From contig NZ_JAAGKO020000002.1 in NCBI RefSeq assembly GCF_027947535.2, positions 229,378 through 293,377 of the forward strand: a DNA stretch of 64,000 nucleotides. The letters are read 5' to 3'. The notes under the pieces are model-generated. The model did no database searches. It was not told where the DNA came from and saw only the letters and a program-made list of their open reading frames with translations. Origin of the DNA: Streptantibioticus silvisoli. GTDB taxonomy: Bacteria; Actinomycetota; Actinomycetes; Streptomycetales; Streptomycetaceae. Positions within the stretch are counted from its first letter, which is position 1; each line of letters opens with the position of its first letter. Shown piece after piece: positions 32,489-41,177 of the stretch. Made by a program: the position numbers and the translations under genes.

Positions 32489-34257
32489 CAATCCCCGTCC
32501 CCGTCGGCGTCGTTGAGCGTTCCCGCGGTGTCGCGCACCGTCGCGTGCGCGTCGACGTACCAGGTGCGGTCCGCCTCGGCCGGGGACGGCGGCGCGAACC
32601 GGTCCAGCTGCCGGGCCAGCACCGCCGCCGGCACCGGATGGGCCCGGTCCGCGTTGCGCCGGGCGGTCTCCGCGTCGTCGACGACCAGCACCGCGTGCGT
32701 CAGCAACGCGTCCCGGCGGGCCGCGACCGCGTGCACCACGGACCGTTGCCGCCGGTTGAGCGACGTCGCGTCCCACACCACCGTGCCGCCGTCCGCCGCC
32801 GCCCGGGCCAGCGCCTCGTCCAGCCGCGCCAGGCCCTCCGCCAGCACCGCCGCGTTCGCCCGCTGGTCCGCCCGGTCGCCGCGCGCCGCCCGCAGGCCGT
32901 CCAGCGACACCACCGGTGCGCCGAGACCGGCCGCGAACGTGCTCTTGCCACTGCCCGCCGGGCCCACCAGCTGCACCAGCCGCGGGAACGCCCCCGACCG
33001 CCACCGCCAGGTCAGCGCCGCCGCCTGCCGCCCGGAGCCGATCCGGCCCAGCGCGTACGCCTGCCGGGCCACCGCCCAGCACCGGTCACCGGCCGCGGCG
33101 TCCGCCACGTCCAGCGCCTCGCGCACCTCGCGCCGCAGCGCCTCCAGCGGCTCCGGCCCCAGCAGCCCCGCCTCCCGCGCCCACAGCTCGGACCACTGCA
33201 CCGCCTCCCGCTCCCGCGCCCCGCCCGGCAGCGCCGCCGCCACCGCGTGCAGCGCCCCGACATCCACCGCGGACGCCAGCCGTACCAGCCCGGCCCGCCG
33301 TTCCTCGTCCGGGAACGGCCGCCGCAGCACGTGGCACAGCCCCGCCAGGTCCGCCACCCGGCGCGCCAGCGGCACCCCCAGCGCGACCCCGCGCGGCCCC
33401 GCCAGCCGGCCCGCCACGACGCCGCGCCGCGCCGGGACCGCCAGCGCCGCCAGCACCCCGGCCAGCCGCGCGTCCCCGGTGCGCCCCAGCAGGTCCAGCC
33501 GCCCGGCCGCGTCGGCCGCCGCGCCCGCCGCCCGTTCCACCGCGGCCGGGCCGCCCAGATCGCCGGCCGTCAGACCGGTCGCCGCCAGCAGCGCCGCCGC
33601 GTCCGGTGCCGCACCCGAGCGCACGTCCCACAACACGGCCGCCGGACCGAGTCCGTTGGGCACCACCGGCGCCAGCATCCAGTGCGCGTCGGTCGTCACG
33701 TGCGAGGGCCGCACCCACTTCGCCACCCGCGACCCGAACCGCGCCCGGTCGAAACCCGCGACGGTCCGCACCACGTACCCCTCGACCCGGTCGGTCGCCA
33801 ACTTCAGCCCGCGCAGCGCCCGTTCGTCGAACACACCGCGCCACAGCACCTTCGGCACCGGTATCCCCAGCCGCCGGGTGAACCGCACCGTCGCGTCCCA
33901 GTCCAGGCACCGCTCGCCGTCCCACACCGAGAACGCGTAGAACCAGCTGTCCAGCTCCCGGTAGCCCAGCGAGTGCCGGGCGAACATGTTCTCCCCGCAG
34001 ATCCGCCGGCCCGGCGGGATCGCCCGGCCGACGCGGCCCTGCAACGCCTTCACCCATGCCCGGGACGGATGGTGCGCCGAGTCGGGCGACCGGGCGTGCA
34101 GCCCGTCCGCGTACAGCGTGGTGTTCTCGCCGTCGAGCTTCTCGGTGACGACGACCTCGCGCCCCGCCAGCCCCGACAGGTCCCCGGTGCGCACGTCGTC
34201 CGGCGACGCCCCCGGCGACCAGGGCAGGTGCGGCGTGCGCGGATATGGCGTACGCAT
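32488..34257 (-). CDS. RNA ligase with C-terminal P-loop kinase domain
   Basis: A 589-residue fusion. The ligase domain (1-~215) has motif I EKLDGENTTLY with Lys40 as the AMP-accepting residue, motif Ia/III CGENMFARHSLGY and WFYAFSVWD (105-113), motif IV VEGYVVR (158-164) and motif V VAKWVRP (178-184), as in the Rnl2-like RNA_ligase family. The middle (~215-420) is helical. The kinase begins at LVQLVGPAGSGKST (P-loop 432-440), followed by VVSLDGLRAARGDRADQ and VVWDATSLNRRQRS (Asp for Mg/catalysis), like polynucleotide 5'-kinases. GGGGGA lies nine bases before the ATG. It is first in a three-cistron coupled operon. Predicted role: phosphorylate and seal broken RNA. Confidence 0.9.
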   Translation of the reverse strand: MRTPYPRTPHLPWSPGASPDDVRTGDLSGLAGREVVVTEKLDGENTTLYADGLHARSPDSAHHPSRAWVKALQGRVGRAIPPGRRICGENMFARHSLGYRELDSWFYAFSVWDGERCLDWDATVRFTRRLGIPVPKVLWRGVFDERALRGLKLATDRVEGYVVRTVAGFDRARFGSRVAKWVRPSHVTTDAHWMLAPVVPNGLGPAAVLWDVRSGAAPDAAALLAATGLTAGDLGGPAAVERAAGAAADAAGRLDLLGRTGDARLAGVLAALAVPARRGVVAGRLAGPRGVALGVPLARRVADLAGLCHVLRRPFPDEERRAGLVRLASAVDVGALHAVAAALPGGAREREAVQWSELWAREAGLLGPEPLEALRREVREALDVADAAAGDRCWAVARQAYALGRIGSGRQAAALTWRWRSGAFPRLVQLVGPAGSGKSTFAAGLGAPVVSLDGLRAARGDRADQRANAAVLAEGLARLDEALARAAADGGTVVWDATSLNRRQRSVVHAVAARRDALLTHAVLVVDDAETARRNADRAHPVPAAVLARQLDRFAPPSPAEADRTWYVDAHATVRDTAGTLNDADGDGD

Positions 34258-34390
34258 GATGACGTTCCCCCGTGATGTGCCTGTGCCCCGCCGACGGTAC
34301 GAGTCGGCGGGGCACGGCGGCCATCCGTTTTCCGGTACGGGGGAGCGCTTCTAACGGTGCGTCGGCTGCGCGGCCGTAGCTGACGTTGCG

Positions 34391-36142
34391 TCAGGAGCCC
34401 TCGCGCCAGCGGTTGGTGATCGGCAGCCGGCGGTCCTTGCCGAAGCCCTTCGAGGTGATCTTCGTGCCCGGCGGGTACTGCCGGCGCTTGTACTCGGCGG
34501 TGTCCACCATCCGCAGGATGCGGTTGACGGTCTCCGCGTCGAACCCGGCCGCCACGATCGCGTCCCGGCCCAGGTCCTGCTGGACGTACAGGTCCAGCAC
34601 CCGGTCCAGCAGTTCGTAGTCCGGCAGCGAGTCGGAGTCCATCTGGCCCGGCCGCAGCTCCGCGCTCGGCGGCTTGGTGATGGAGTTCTCCGGGATCGGC
34701 GGCGTCTGCCCGCCCCGCAGGGCCGCCGCGTTCCGCCACCGCGCCAGGTCCCACACCTTGGTCTTCAGCACGTCCTTGATCGGCGCGAACCCGCCGACCG
34801 CGTCGCCGTACAGCGTCGAGTAACCGCAGGCCAGCTCCGACTTGTTGCCGGTCGCCAGCACCAGGTGGCCCTCCTGGTTGGAGATGCCCATCAGCGTCAC
34901 ACCCCGCAGCCGCGCCTGGAGGTTCTCCTCCGCCAGCCCGGTCAGCCGCAGTGCTTTCATATAGCTGTCGAACATCGAACCGATCGGCACCGCGCGGTAG
35001 TTGAGCCCGGTACGGCGGGCCATCTCGGCCGCGTCGTCCTTGGAGTGCCCGCTGGAGTACCGCGACGGCATCGACACCGCGTGCACGTTGCCCGCGCCGA
35101 CCGCGTCGGCGGCGATCGCCGCCACCAGCGCCGAGTCGATCCCGCCGGACAGCCCCAGCAGCACGCTGCCGAACCCGTTCTTGCGCAGATACGCCCGCAG
35201 ACCCACCACCAGCGCGGTGTAGATCTCCTCGTCGTCGTCCATCCGGGGCGCGTGCTCGCCGGGCACCTGCGGCTCGTAGGCCTCCAGCGGCTCCGCCGAC
35301 ACCACCCGGTGGTCGATCCGCAGCCCGTCGCCCGCCGTACCCGACGGCACCTCGCCGGCGGCCGGCAGCTCCAGGTCCACCAGCACGCAGCCCTCCTCGA
35401 ACTGCGGCGCGCGGGTGATCACCTCGCCGTCACCGGACACCACGATCGAGTCGCCGTCGAAGACCAGCTCGTCCTGCCCGCCGATCATCGCCAGGTACGC
35501 CAGCGTGCAGCCGGCCTCCTTCGCCCGCCGCCGGACCAGGTCCAGCCGCGTGTCGTCCTTGGCCATCTCGTACGGTGACGCGTTGATCGACAGCAGCAGC
35601 CCGGCCCCGGCCTCGCGCGCGGCCGGCACCCGGCCGCCGTCCTGCCACAGGTCCTCGCAGATCGCCAGCGCCACGTCGACCCCGCGCACCCGCACCACCG
35701 GCAGCGTGGAACCCGGCACGAAGTACCGGAACTCGTCGAAGACGCCGTAGTTCGGCAGGTGGTGCTTGGCGAACGTCAGCACCACCCCGCCGGCGTGCAG
35801 CACCGCCGCCGCGTTGCTCGGCGCACCGGCCGGCTGGCCGTACCTCGGCTGCGCCTGCTCACTGCGGTCGAGATAGCCGACGACCACCGGGATGTCGCCC
35901 AGCCCCTCGTCGGCGAGCCGGGCCGCCAGCGCCGTCAGCGCGGACCGCGACGCCTCCACGAACGAGGACCGCAGCGCCAGGTCCTCCACCGGATAGCCGG
36001 TCAGCGCCATCTCCGGGAACGCGATCAGGTGCGCGCCCTGGTCAGCGGAATGCCGGGCCCAGCGCACGATCGTGTCGGAGTTGCCGGCGAGGTCCCCGAC
36101 GGAGCTGTCGATCTGATTGAGAGCGAGACGTAGTTGAGGCAC
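34391..36142 (-). CDS. nadE: Glutamine-dependent NAD(+) synthetase
   Basis: A 583-residue two-domain enzyme. The N-terminal glutaminase has the nitrilase triad Glu44 (FPEMALTGYP), Lys126 (FAKHHLPNYGVFDE) and Cys162 (AICEDLWQ). The C-terminal synthetase has the PP-loop LGLSGGIDSAL (SGGIDS at 332-337), TGNKSELACGYSTLYGD (PP-motif partner) and DSDSLPDYELLDRVL. Ammonia made from Gln is channelled to adenylate NaAD, giving NAD. The start is GTG at 36142, within GGGAACCGTG. In Streptomyces this gene is close to glnA2 and glnE, as here. The 133-base gap to the ligase gene does not exclude co-transcription with it. Confidence 0.96.
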   Translation of the reverse strand: MPQLRLALNQIDSSVGDLAGNSDTIVRWARHSADQGAHLIAFPEMALTGYPVEDLALRSSFVEASRSALTALAARLADEGLGDIPVVVGYLDRSEQAQPRYGQPAGAPSNAAAVLHAGGVVLTFAKHHLPNYGVFDEFRYFVPGSTLPVVRVRGVDVALAICEDLWQDGGRVPAAREAGAGLLLSINASPYEMAKDDTRLDLVRRRAKEAGCTLAYLAMIGGQDELVFDGDSIVVSGDGEVITRAPQFEEGCVLVDLELPAAGEVPSGTAGDGLRIDHRVVSAEPLEAYEPQVPGEHAPRMDDDEEIYTALVVGLRAYLRKNGFGSVLLGLSGGIDSALVAAIAADAVGAGNVHAVSMPSRYSSGHSKDDAAEMARRTGLNYRAVPIGSMFDSYMKALRLTGLAEENLQARLRGVTLMGISNQEGHLVLATGNKSELACGYSTLYGDAVGGFAPIKDVLKTKVWDLARWRNAAALRGGQTPPIPENSITKPPSAELRPGQMDSDSLPDYELLDRVLDLYVQQDLGRDAIVAAGFDAETVNRILRMVDTAEYKRRQYPPGTKITSKGFGKDRRLPITNRWREGS

Positions 36143-36224
36143 GGTTCCCAGCGTAATCGTCCAACCGACGCGATGTCCCCCGGGGTAGCACGACTCACAG
36201 GCTCCGCACCCCGGCCGGCCAAGC

Positions 36225-36445
36225 GCCCGGCGCCGGCCCGGCCGTCCCCCGGCAGGGCCGTGCGCGGCGCCCGGCAGGGCTCCGCGCGGGCGCCCGGCGG
36301 GGCCCCGCAACGTCCCCGGGAGGGCCTCGCGCCGTCCTCCGGCAGGGCCCCGTGCCGGCCCCGGTAGGCCCCCGTGCCACCCCGCAGGGCCCTCACCCCG
36401 TCCCCCGGCTGGGCCGCGCCCCGCCCCCGGTAGGGCCCCGCGCCC
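36225..36445. repeat. Degenerate ~28-bp GC-rich tandem array
   Basis: The 318-base gap 36143-36460 between nadE and the multicopper oxidase is filled by about seven to nine imperfect copies of a unit like CCCGGCAGGGCCCCGCGC. No gene or recognisable promoter is seen apart from the short AT-richer part at 36143-36190. Confidence 0.65.
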
Positions 36446-36460
36446 GCCGTGACCCGCCCG

Positions 36461-38053
36461 CTACGACCGGTAGCCGAGGACCGTCATCATGCCGCTCTCC
36501 GCGTGGTAGATGTTGTGGCAGTGCAGCATCCACAGCCCCGGGTTGTCGGCGTCCATCTCGACGTCCAGCGACCGCCGGGGCAGCACGATCACGGTGTCCT
36601 TCATCGGGCCGCCGTCCGGCAGCGCGAAGCTGTGGCCGTGCAGGTGGACCGGGTGCCACATCCGCGTCTCGTTGACGAACGACAACCGCACCCGCTGCCC
36701 CCGGCTCACCGGCATCCGCTCCGACGGGGAGTAGTCGCGCCGGTTGAAGCCCCAGTCGTACGCCGGCATGTTCCGGGTCAGCCGCAGCGGGACCGTGGTG
36801 TCGACCGGGCGCGGCTCCAGCGCCACCGACTCGTCCGCGGTCAGCCGGTGCGCGGACAGCGGCATGCCGTCCAGCTCCGACGGCCGGGTGCCCGCCGCCG
36901 GCACCGCCCCCGACGCCGAGGTCCGCAGCACCGCCATCGCCGTCGCGTCCTTGCCCTCCGCCAGCGCCACCAGCGGGAAGACCCCGTCGCCCACCGTCAC
37001 CAGCACGTCGTACCGCTCGCCCATGCCCAGCAGCAGCGCGTCCGTGTCACGGTGCACGACCGGCTGCCCGTCGGTGTGCGTCACCGTCATCCGGTGCCCG
37101 CCCAGCGCCACCCGGAAGGCCGTGTCGCCGCCCGCGTTGATGATCCGCAGCCGCACCCGGTCCCCGGGCCGGGCGCGGAACGTCTCCGGCGCCGACGCCA
37201 CCCGGCCGTTGATCAGGTAGTACGGATAAGCGACATCACCGGGATGGCCGCCCAGCAGGTCACTCCCGCCGCGGCCGAACCGCCGGTCCGGCCCCACCGA
37301 CGGATCGGCGGTCGGCGCGCCCATGCCGCCCATGTCACCCATGCCGTCGTCCCGGTCCCCGTCCCTGCCCCCGTCCCGGCGGCCGCGGCGGGGACCGAAC
37401 TCGTCGTCCTGCGCGAGCTGCGCCAGCACGATGTCCGGTGTCGAGCCCGCCACCCCGTCCACCCAGTCGTCCAGTACGACGATCCACTCGTGGTCGTACC
37501 GCAGCGGCTCCCGCGGGTCGTCCACGATCAGCGGCGCGTACAGTCCGCGGTCCAGCTGGACCCCGGTGTGCGGATGGAACCAGTACGTGCCCGGCCGCTC
37601 CAGCTTGAAGCGGTACATGAACTCCGAACCCGGCGTGATCGGGTCCTGCGTCAGCCCCGGCACGCCGTCCATGTCGTTGCGGATCACGCAGCCGTGCCAG
37701 TGCATCGTGGTCGGCTGCGGCAGGTGGTTGGTGAGGGTCAGCTCCAGGGTGCCGCCCGCCTTCACCCGTACACACCTGCCCGGCACCTGGCCGCCGTACG
37801 TCCAGGTCGGCACGGTCGGGCCGCCGAGGTCGGCCAGTGCCGCCAGCGCCGCCAGCTCCACCTTCGTCACCGGCCCGGTCCCGCCGCGTTCCCGCTCGGC
37901 AGCCAGCACCTGCGGGCCGTCCGGCCTGACGTATCCCGGCGGCGGCGGCGCGTTCCGCCCGCTCCCCAGCGCCGGCCCGCAGGCGCCCAGCAGCCCGCCC
38001 CCGGCCGCGGCCAGACCCGCGCTCAGTACGGAACGGCGTCGAAGACTACGCAT
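36461..38053 (-). CDS. Multicopper oxidase, Tat-exported lipoprotein type
   Basis: A 530-residue copper enzyme. The N-terminus RRRSVLSAGLAAAGGGLLGAC combines a twin-arginine motif with a lipobox (Cys25). Copper ligands are HWHG at 118-121, HPH at 160-162, HPVHLHGH from 467 and HCHNIYH at 511-517 with Met522 as the axial type-1 ligand. The order of domains fits the three-cupredoxin CueO/CopA and laccase group; a Gly/Asp/Met-rich stretch in the middle (GMGDMGGMG near 245) may bind extra copper, as in CueO. Likely role is Cu(I) oxidation or phenol oxidation at the cell surface. No CsoR operator or copper ATPase is nearby. Confidence 0.93.
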   Translation of the reverse strand: MRSLRRRSVLSAGLAAAGGGLLGACGPALGSGRNAPPPPGYVRPDGPQVLAAERERGGTGPVTKVELAALAALADLGGPTVPTWTYGGQVPGRCVRVKAGGTLELTLTNHLPQPTTMHWHGCVIRNDMDGVPGLTQDPITPGSEFMYRFKLERPGTYWFHPHTGVQLDRGLYAPLIVDDPREPLRYDHEWIVVLDDWVDGVAGSTPDIVLAQLAQDDEFGPRRGRRDGGRDGDRDDGMGDMGGMGAPTADPSVGPDRRFGRGGSDLLGGHPGDVAYPYYLINGRVASAPETFRARPGDRVRLRIINAGGDTAFRVALGGHRMTVTHTDGQPVVHRDTDALLLGMGERYDVLVTVGDGVFPLVALAEGKDATAMAVLRTSASGAVPAAGTRPSELDGMPLSAHRLTADESVALEPRPVDTTVPLRLTRNMPAYDWGFNRRDYSPSERMPVSRGQRVRLSFVNETRMWHPVHLHGHSFALPDGGPMKDTVIVLPRRSLDVEMDADNPGLWMLHCHNIYHAESGMMTVLGYRS

Positions 38054-38491
38054 GGGGTGCCCCTCGTGATGTCGGTGGTCAACGCGACGACGGCTACGGC
38101 GCACGCCGCACCCGCTATGCGCTCACCCGACAACCGACGGTCCACCGGACGCTCCCCACTACTGCCTGCGATCACCTGCGAATCACCCTACACACCGCAT
38201 ATGACAATCAATCGGCATCAACGCGTGAGTGCGTCGGGCGGGCGTTCTCGGCGGCGTCTGCGTCTGCGCGTGTGTCTGTATCTGCGTCGGTGCCTGCGTG
38301 TGCCGGTGCGGTGCCGGGTGGGGTGCCGGGCGGGGGCCGGGTGGGGCTGGGCGTGGACCGCGGTGACGGGGAGCCGTGACGTGCGGCCGTGACGGTGACC
38401 GGGGCCGGAATGCTGATCACATCACCGGCGGGCGACGGAATGTCACCCCGTGTCAGGGAATGCCGCCGCGCTTCGGGCTGTTGCCGCTTTC
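38054..38491. other. Divergent region with short T/G-rich repeats
   Basis: No reliable gene. A small AT-richer spot (CATATGACAATCAATCGG near 38197-38214) may carry the oxidase promoter. Positions 38250-38320 hold degenerate repeats of TCTGCGTCTGCG type. A 70-codon minus-strand ORF here is Pro/Thr/Asp-repeat rich and judged spurious. Confidence 0.35.
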
Positions 38492-39184
38492 ATGGGACGA
38501 CTTGGACTGATCGGCAGCGGAAACATCGGAAGCACCGTCGCGCGGCTGGCGGTGGCCGCCGGGATCGACGTGGTGCTCAGCAACTCGCGCGGCCCGGAGA
38601 CCCTCGCCGGGCTGGTGGCGGAGCTGGGACCGCGGGCGAGCGCGGCGACGGCCGCGGAGGCCGCCGCGGCGGGGGACTGGGTGCTGGTCTCCGTGCCGCT
38701 GAAGAACTACCGGCAGATCCCGGTGGCGCCGCTGGCCGGCAAGACCGTGCTGGACACCAACAACTACTACCCCGGCCGGGACGGCGCGTTCCCCGAGCTG
38801 GACTCCGGTGCCACGACCAGCGCTGAGCTGCTCCAGGCCCACCTCGCCGGGGCCCACGTGGTGAAGGTGTTCAACAACATCTTCTTCAAGCACCTGCTCG
38901 GCCTGGCCCGCCCCTCCGGCGCCCCCGACCGCAGCGCGCTGCCCATCGCCGGTGACGCCGCCGCCGCCAAGCGGCAGGCCACGGAACTGCTCGACGCCCT
39001 CGGCTACGACACCGTGGACGCCGGCCCGCTCGCCGAGGGATGGCGGTTCCAGCCGGACACCCCCGCGTACGGCGTCCCGTACCTGAAGGACCCGAGCCAG
39101 CCGTTCCCCGAGGACCCCGGTCAGCCCGGCGCGGCCCAGGTTGTCCGCGACGCCCTGGCGGCCGCGGAGCGTGCCAAGGGCTGA
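38492..39184 (+). CDS. NADP-dependent F420-reductase-like oxidoreductase
   Basis: A 230-residue Rossmann-fold protein. It opens with LGLIGSGNIGSTVARLAVAA, a GxGxxG dinucleotide loop at residues 7-12, then VVLSNSRGPE (NADP-phosphate contact), WVLVSVPLKNYRQIP and the long VVKVFNNIFFKHLLGLARP. These match the COG2085/NADP_oxidored_F420-like group related to Fno and to ferric reductase STEAP domains, not the true NpdG, which is encoded separately at 12998. Substrate unknown; SAR to F420 binding is uncertain because the C-terminal dimer helices are short. The gene ends 15 bases before a strong hairpin terminator and precedes glnA2. Confidence 0.85.
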   Translation: MGRLGLIGSGNIGSTVARLAVAAGIDVVLSNSRGPETLAGLVAELGPRASAATAAEAAAAGDWVLVSVPLKNYRQIPVAPLAGKTVLDTNNYYPGRDGAFPELDSGATTSAELLQAHLAGAHVVKVFNNIFFKHLLGLARPSGAPDRSALPIAGDAAAAKRQATELLDALGYDTVDAGPLAEGWRFQPDTPAYGVPYLKDPSQPFPEDPGQPGAAQVVRDALAAAERAKG

Positions 39185-39199
39185 GCCCGCACCGACCAC

Positions 39200-39237
39200 C
39201 GCCGGGGGCGGCCGCCGTCCGGCGGTCGCCCCCGGCG
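39200..39237 (+). terminator. Strong hairpin terminator
   Basis: A 17-bp stem, outer arms CGCCGGGGGCG / CGCCCCCGGCG and inner GCCGCC / GGCGGT with a GTCC loop, 15 bases after the stop of the preceding gene. There is no U-tract, which is common for actinomycete terminators. Confidence 0.8.
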
Positions 39238-39632
39238 CATGCCGCCCCCGCAAGGAGAGCGGTAAACGGCCATCGGTGGGGTGGCGAGCGGCGGTAAGCA
39301 GTGGTGGACGTGGCGAGGACAGCCGTCCCCTGCGGCCGACAACGGGCCATACGGGGTGGAAGCGGGCCCTCGTCCGTTCCCGCCGCGGTGCCCGGGCGGG
39401 CCGGGGCGGGACGAGGGGGCCGGCCGCTGGCAGTATGGGGTTGGGCGGCAACGGAGCGGCCGTCAGGAGGAGGGCCCGCAGGGTCGTGGCCGCCTTGCGG
39501 CCGGGGTGGGGGAAACTTCGTGACGCCCCGGAAACACGCGGGCGTCATACTGTTGTGCACACGTGCCCTCAGGAGTGCCCACGTACGGCCCATGGGCCGC
39601 TGACCTGCAACGACTCTGCGAGGACTGGCGTT
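39238..39632 (+). other. 5' region of glnA2
   Basis: No gene seen. TACTGT at 39548-39553 could be a -10 box; no good TTGAC lies 16-18 bases before it. A GAGGA nine bases upstream of the ATG is the ribosome-binding site. No clear GlnR box was recognised. Confidence 0.35.
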
Positions 39633-40994
39633 ATGGACAAGCAGCAGGAGTTCGTGCTCCGGACGCTGGAGGAGCGGGACATCCGTTTCGTCCGGTTGTG
39701 GTTCACCGACGTGCTGGGCTTCCTGAAGTCCGTCGCGGTGGCGCCCGCCGAGCTGGAGCAGGCGTTCGACGAAGGCATCGGCTTCGACGGCTCGGCCATC
39801 GAGGGCTTCGCGCGGGTCTTCGAGTCCGACATGCTGGCCAAGCCCGACCCCGGCACGTTCCAGATCCTGCCGTGGCGCGCGGAGTCCCCCGGCACGGCCC
39901 GGATGTTCTGCGACATCCTGATGCCGGACGGCTCGCCGTCCTACGCCGACCCGCGCTACGTCCTCAAGCGCACCCTGTCGCGCACCTCCGACCTCGGGTT
40001 CACCTTCTACACCCACCCCGAGATCGAGTTCTTCCTGCTCAAGAACAAGCCGGTCGACGGCAGCCGCCCCACCCCGGGCGACTCCTCCGGCTACTTCGAC
40101 CACACCCCGCAGCACGTCGGCCAGGACTTCCGCCGCCAGGCCATCACCATGCTGGAGTCGATGGGCATCTCGGTGGAGTACTCCCACCACGAGGGCGCCC
40201 CCGGCCAGCAGGAGATCGACCTGCGGTACGCCGACGCGCTGTCCACCGCCGACAACATCATGACGTTCCGGCTGGTGATGAAGCAGGTCGCGCTGGAGCA
40301 GGGCATCCAGGCCACCTTCATGCCGAAGCCGTTCAGCGAGTTCCCCGGCTCCGGCATGCACACCCACCTGTCGCTCTTCGAGGGCGACCGCAACGCCTTC
40401 CACGAGTCCGGCGCCGAGTACCAGCTGTCCAAGGTGGGCCGCTCGTTCATCGCGGGCCTGCTGCGGCACGCGGGGGAGATCTCCGCGGTCACCAACCAGT
40501 GGGTCAACTCCTACAAGCGCATCTGGGGCGGCTCCCAGCGCACCGCCGGCGCCGGCGGCGAGGCCCCGTCGTACATCTGCTGGGGCCACAACAACCGCTC
40601 GGCGCTGATCCGGGTGCCGATGTACAAGCCCGGCAAGACCGTCTCCACCCGCGTCGAGGTCCGCTCCATCGACTCCGGCGCCAACCCCTACCTCGCCTAC
40701 GCGGTGCTGCTCTCCGCCGGCCTGAAGGGCGTCGAGGAGGGCTACGAACTCCCGGCCGGCGCCGACGACGACGTCTGGGCCCTCTCCGACGCCGAACGCC
40801 GCGCCATGGGCATCGAACCCCTCCCGCAGAACCTCGGCGAGGCGATCACCCTCATGGAACGCAGCGAACTGGTCGCCGAGACCCTCGGCGAGCACGTCTT
40901 CGACTTCTTCCTGCGCAACAAGAAGCAGGAGTGGGAGGAGTACCGCTCCGAGGTCACCCCGTTCGAACTGCGGAAGATGCTGCCGGTGCTGTAA
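39633..40994 (+). CDS. glnA2: Glutamine-synthetase-like enzyme, GlnA2 type
   Basis: A 453-residue type-I GS fold protein, the length of Streptomyces GlnA2. Conserved blocks are GIGFDGSAIEGFARVFESDM, ILPWRAES, HPEIEFFLLKN (metal Glu), HHEGAPGQQEIDLRY, GSGMHTHLSLFEG (ATP/metal His), NQWVNSYKRI and NRSALIRVP. GlnA2 of S. coelicolor has been described as a gamma-glutamylpolyamine synthetase rather than a true GS, so polyamine use is likely here too (known for the family, not visible in sequence). A Tyr in GYELPAG sits where the adenylylated Tyr of GlnA aligns. A hairpin terminator follows at 41033. glnE lies 5.4 kb downstream, beyond a low-GC block. Confidence 0.93.
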   Translation: MDKQQEFVLRTLEERDIRFVRLWFTDVLGFLKSVAVAPAELEQAFDEGIGFDGSAIEGFARVFESDMLAKPDPGTFQILPWRAESPGTARMFCDILMPDGSPSYADPRYVLKRTLSRTSDLGFTFYTHPEIEFFLLKNKPVDGSRPTPGDSSGYFDHTPQHVGQDFRRQAITMLESMGISVEYSHHEGAPGQQEIDLRYADALSTADNIMTFRLVMKQVALEQGIQATFMPKPFSEFPGSGMHTHLSLFEGDRNAFHESGAEYQLSKVGRSFIAGLLRHAGEISAVTNQWVNSYKRIWGGSQRTAGAGGEAPSYICWGHNNRSALIRVPMYKPGKTVSTRVEVRSIDSGANPYLAYAVLLSAGLKGVEEGYELPAGADDDVWALSDAERRAMGIEPLPQNLGEAITLMERSELVAETLGEHVFDFFLRNKKQEWEEYRSEVTPFELRKMLPVL

Positions 40995-41032
40995 CCGCTG
41001 GTCGGCGGGGTCCTTGGGCCCTGCGCCGGTAC

Positions 41033-41059
41033 GGGCCGACGGTCACCGACCGTCGGCCC
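41033..41059 (+). terminator. Hairpin terminator after glnA2
   Basis: Perfect 12-bp arms GGGCCGACGGTC and GACCGTCGGCCC around an ACC loop, 38 bases after the glnA2 stop. It also lies downstream of the convergent gene that ends at 41178 and could serve both. Confidence 0.8.
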
Positions 41060-41177
41060 TCGGGCTGTTCGCGACTGCTGGGCCGTCCGCGTCCGCGACC
41101 GCGACCGCGAGCCCGTCCCCGGGCCGTCCGGGACCCGGACGGCCGTTCCGTACGGGTGACGTGAGCGGTTGTCCGGA

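Noticed and set aside
38208..38420. 70-codon ORF on the minus strand between the multicopper oxidase and the Rossmann protein
   Set aside because: Pro/Thr/Asp low complexity, no ribosome-binding site and overlaps a T/G repeat; looks like a GC-rich shadow ORF.
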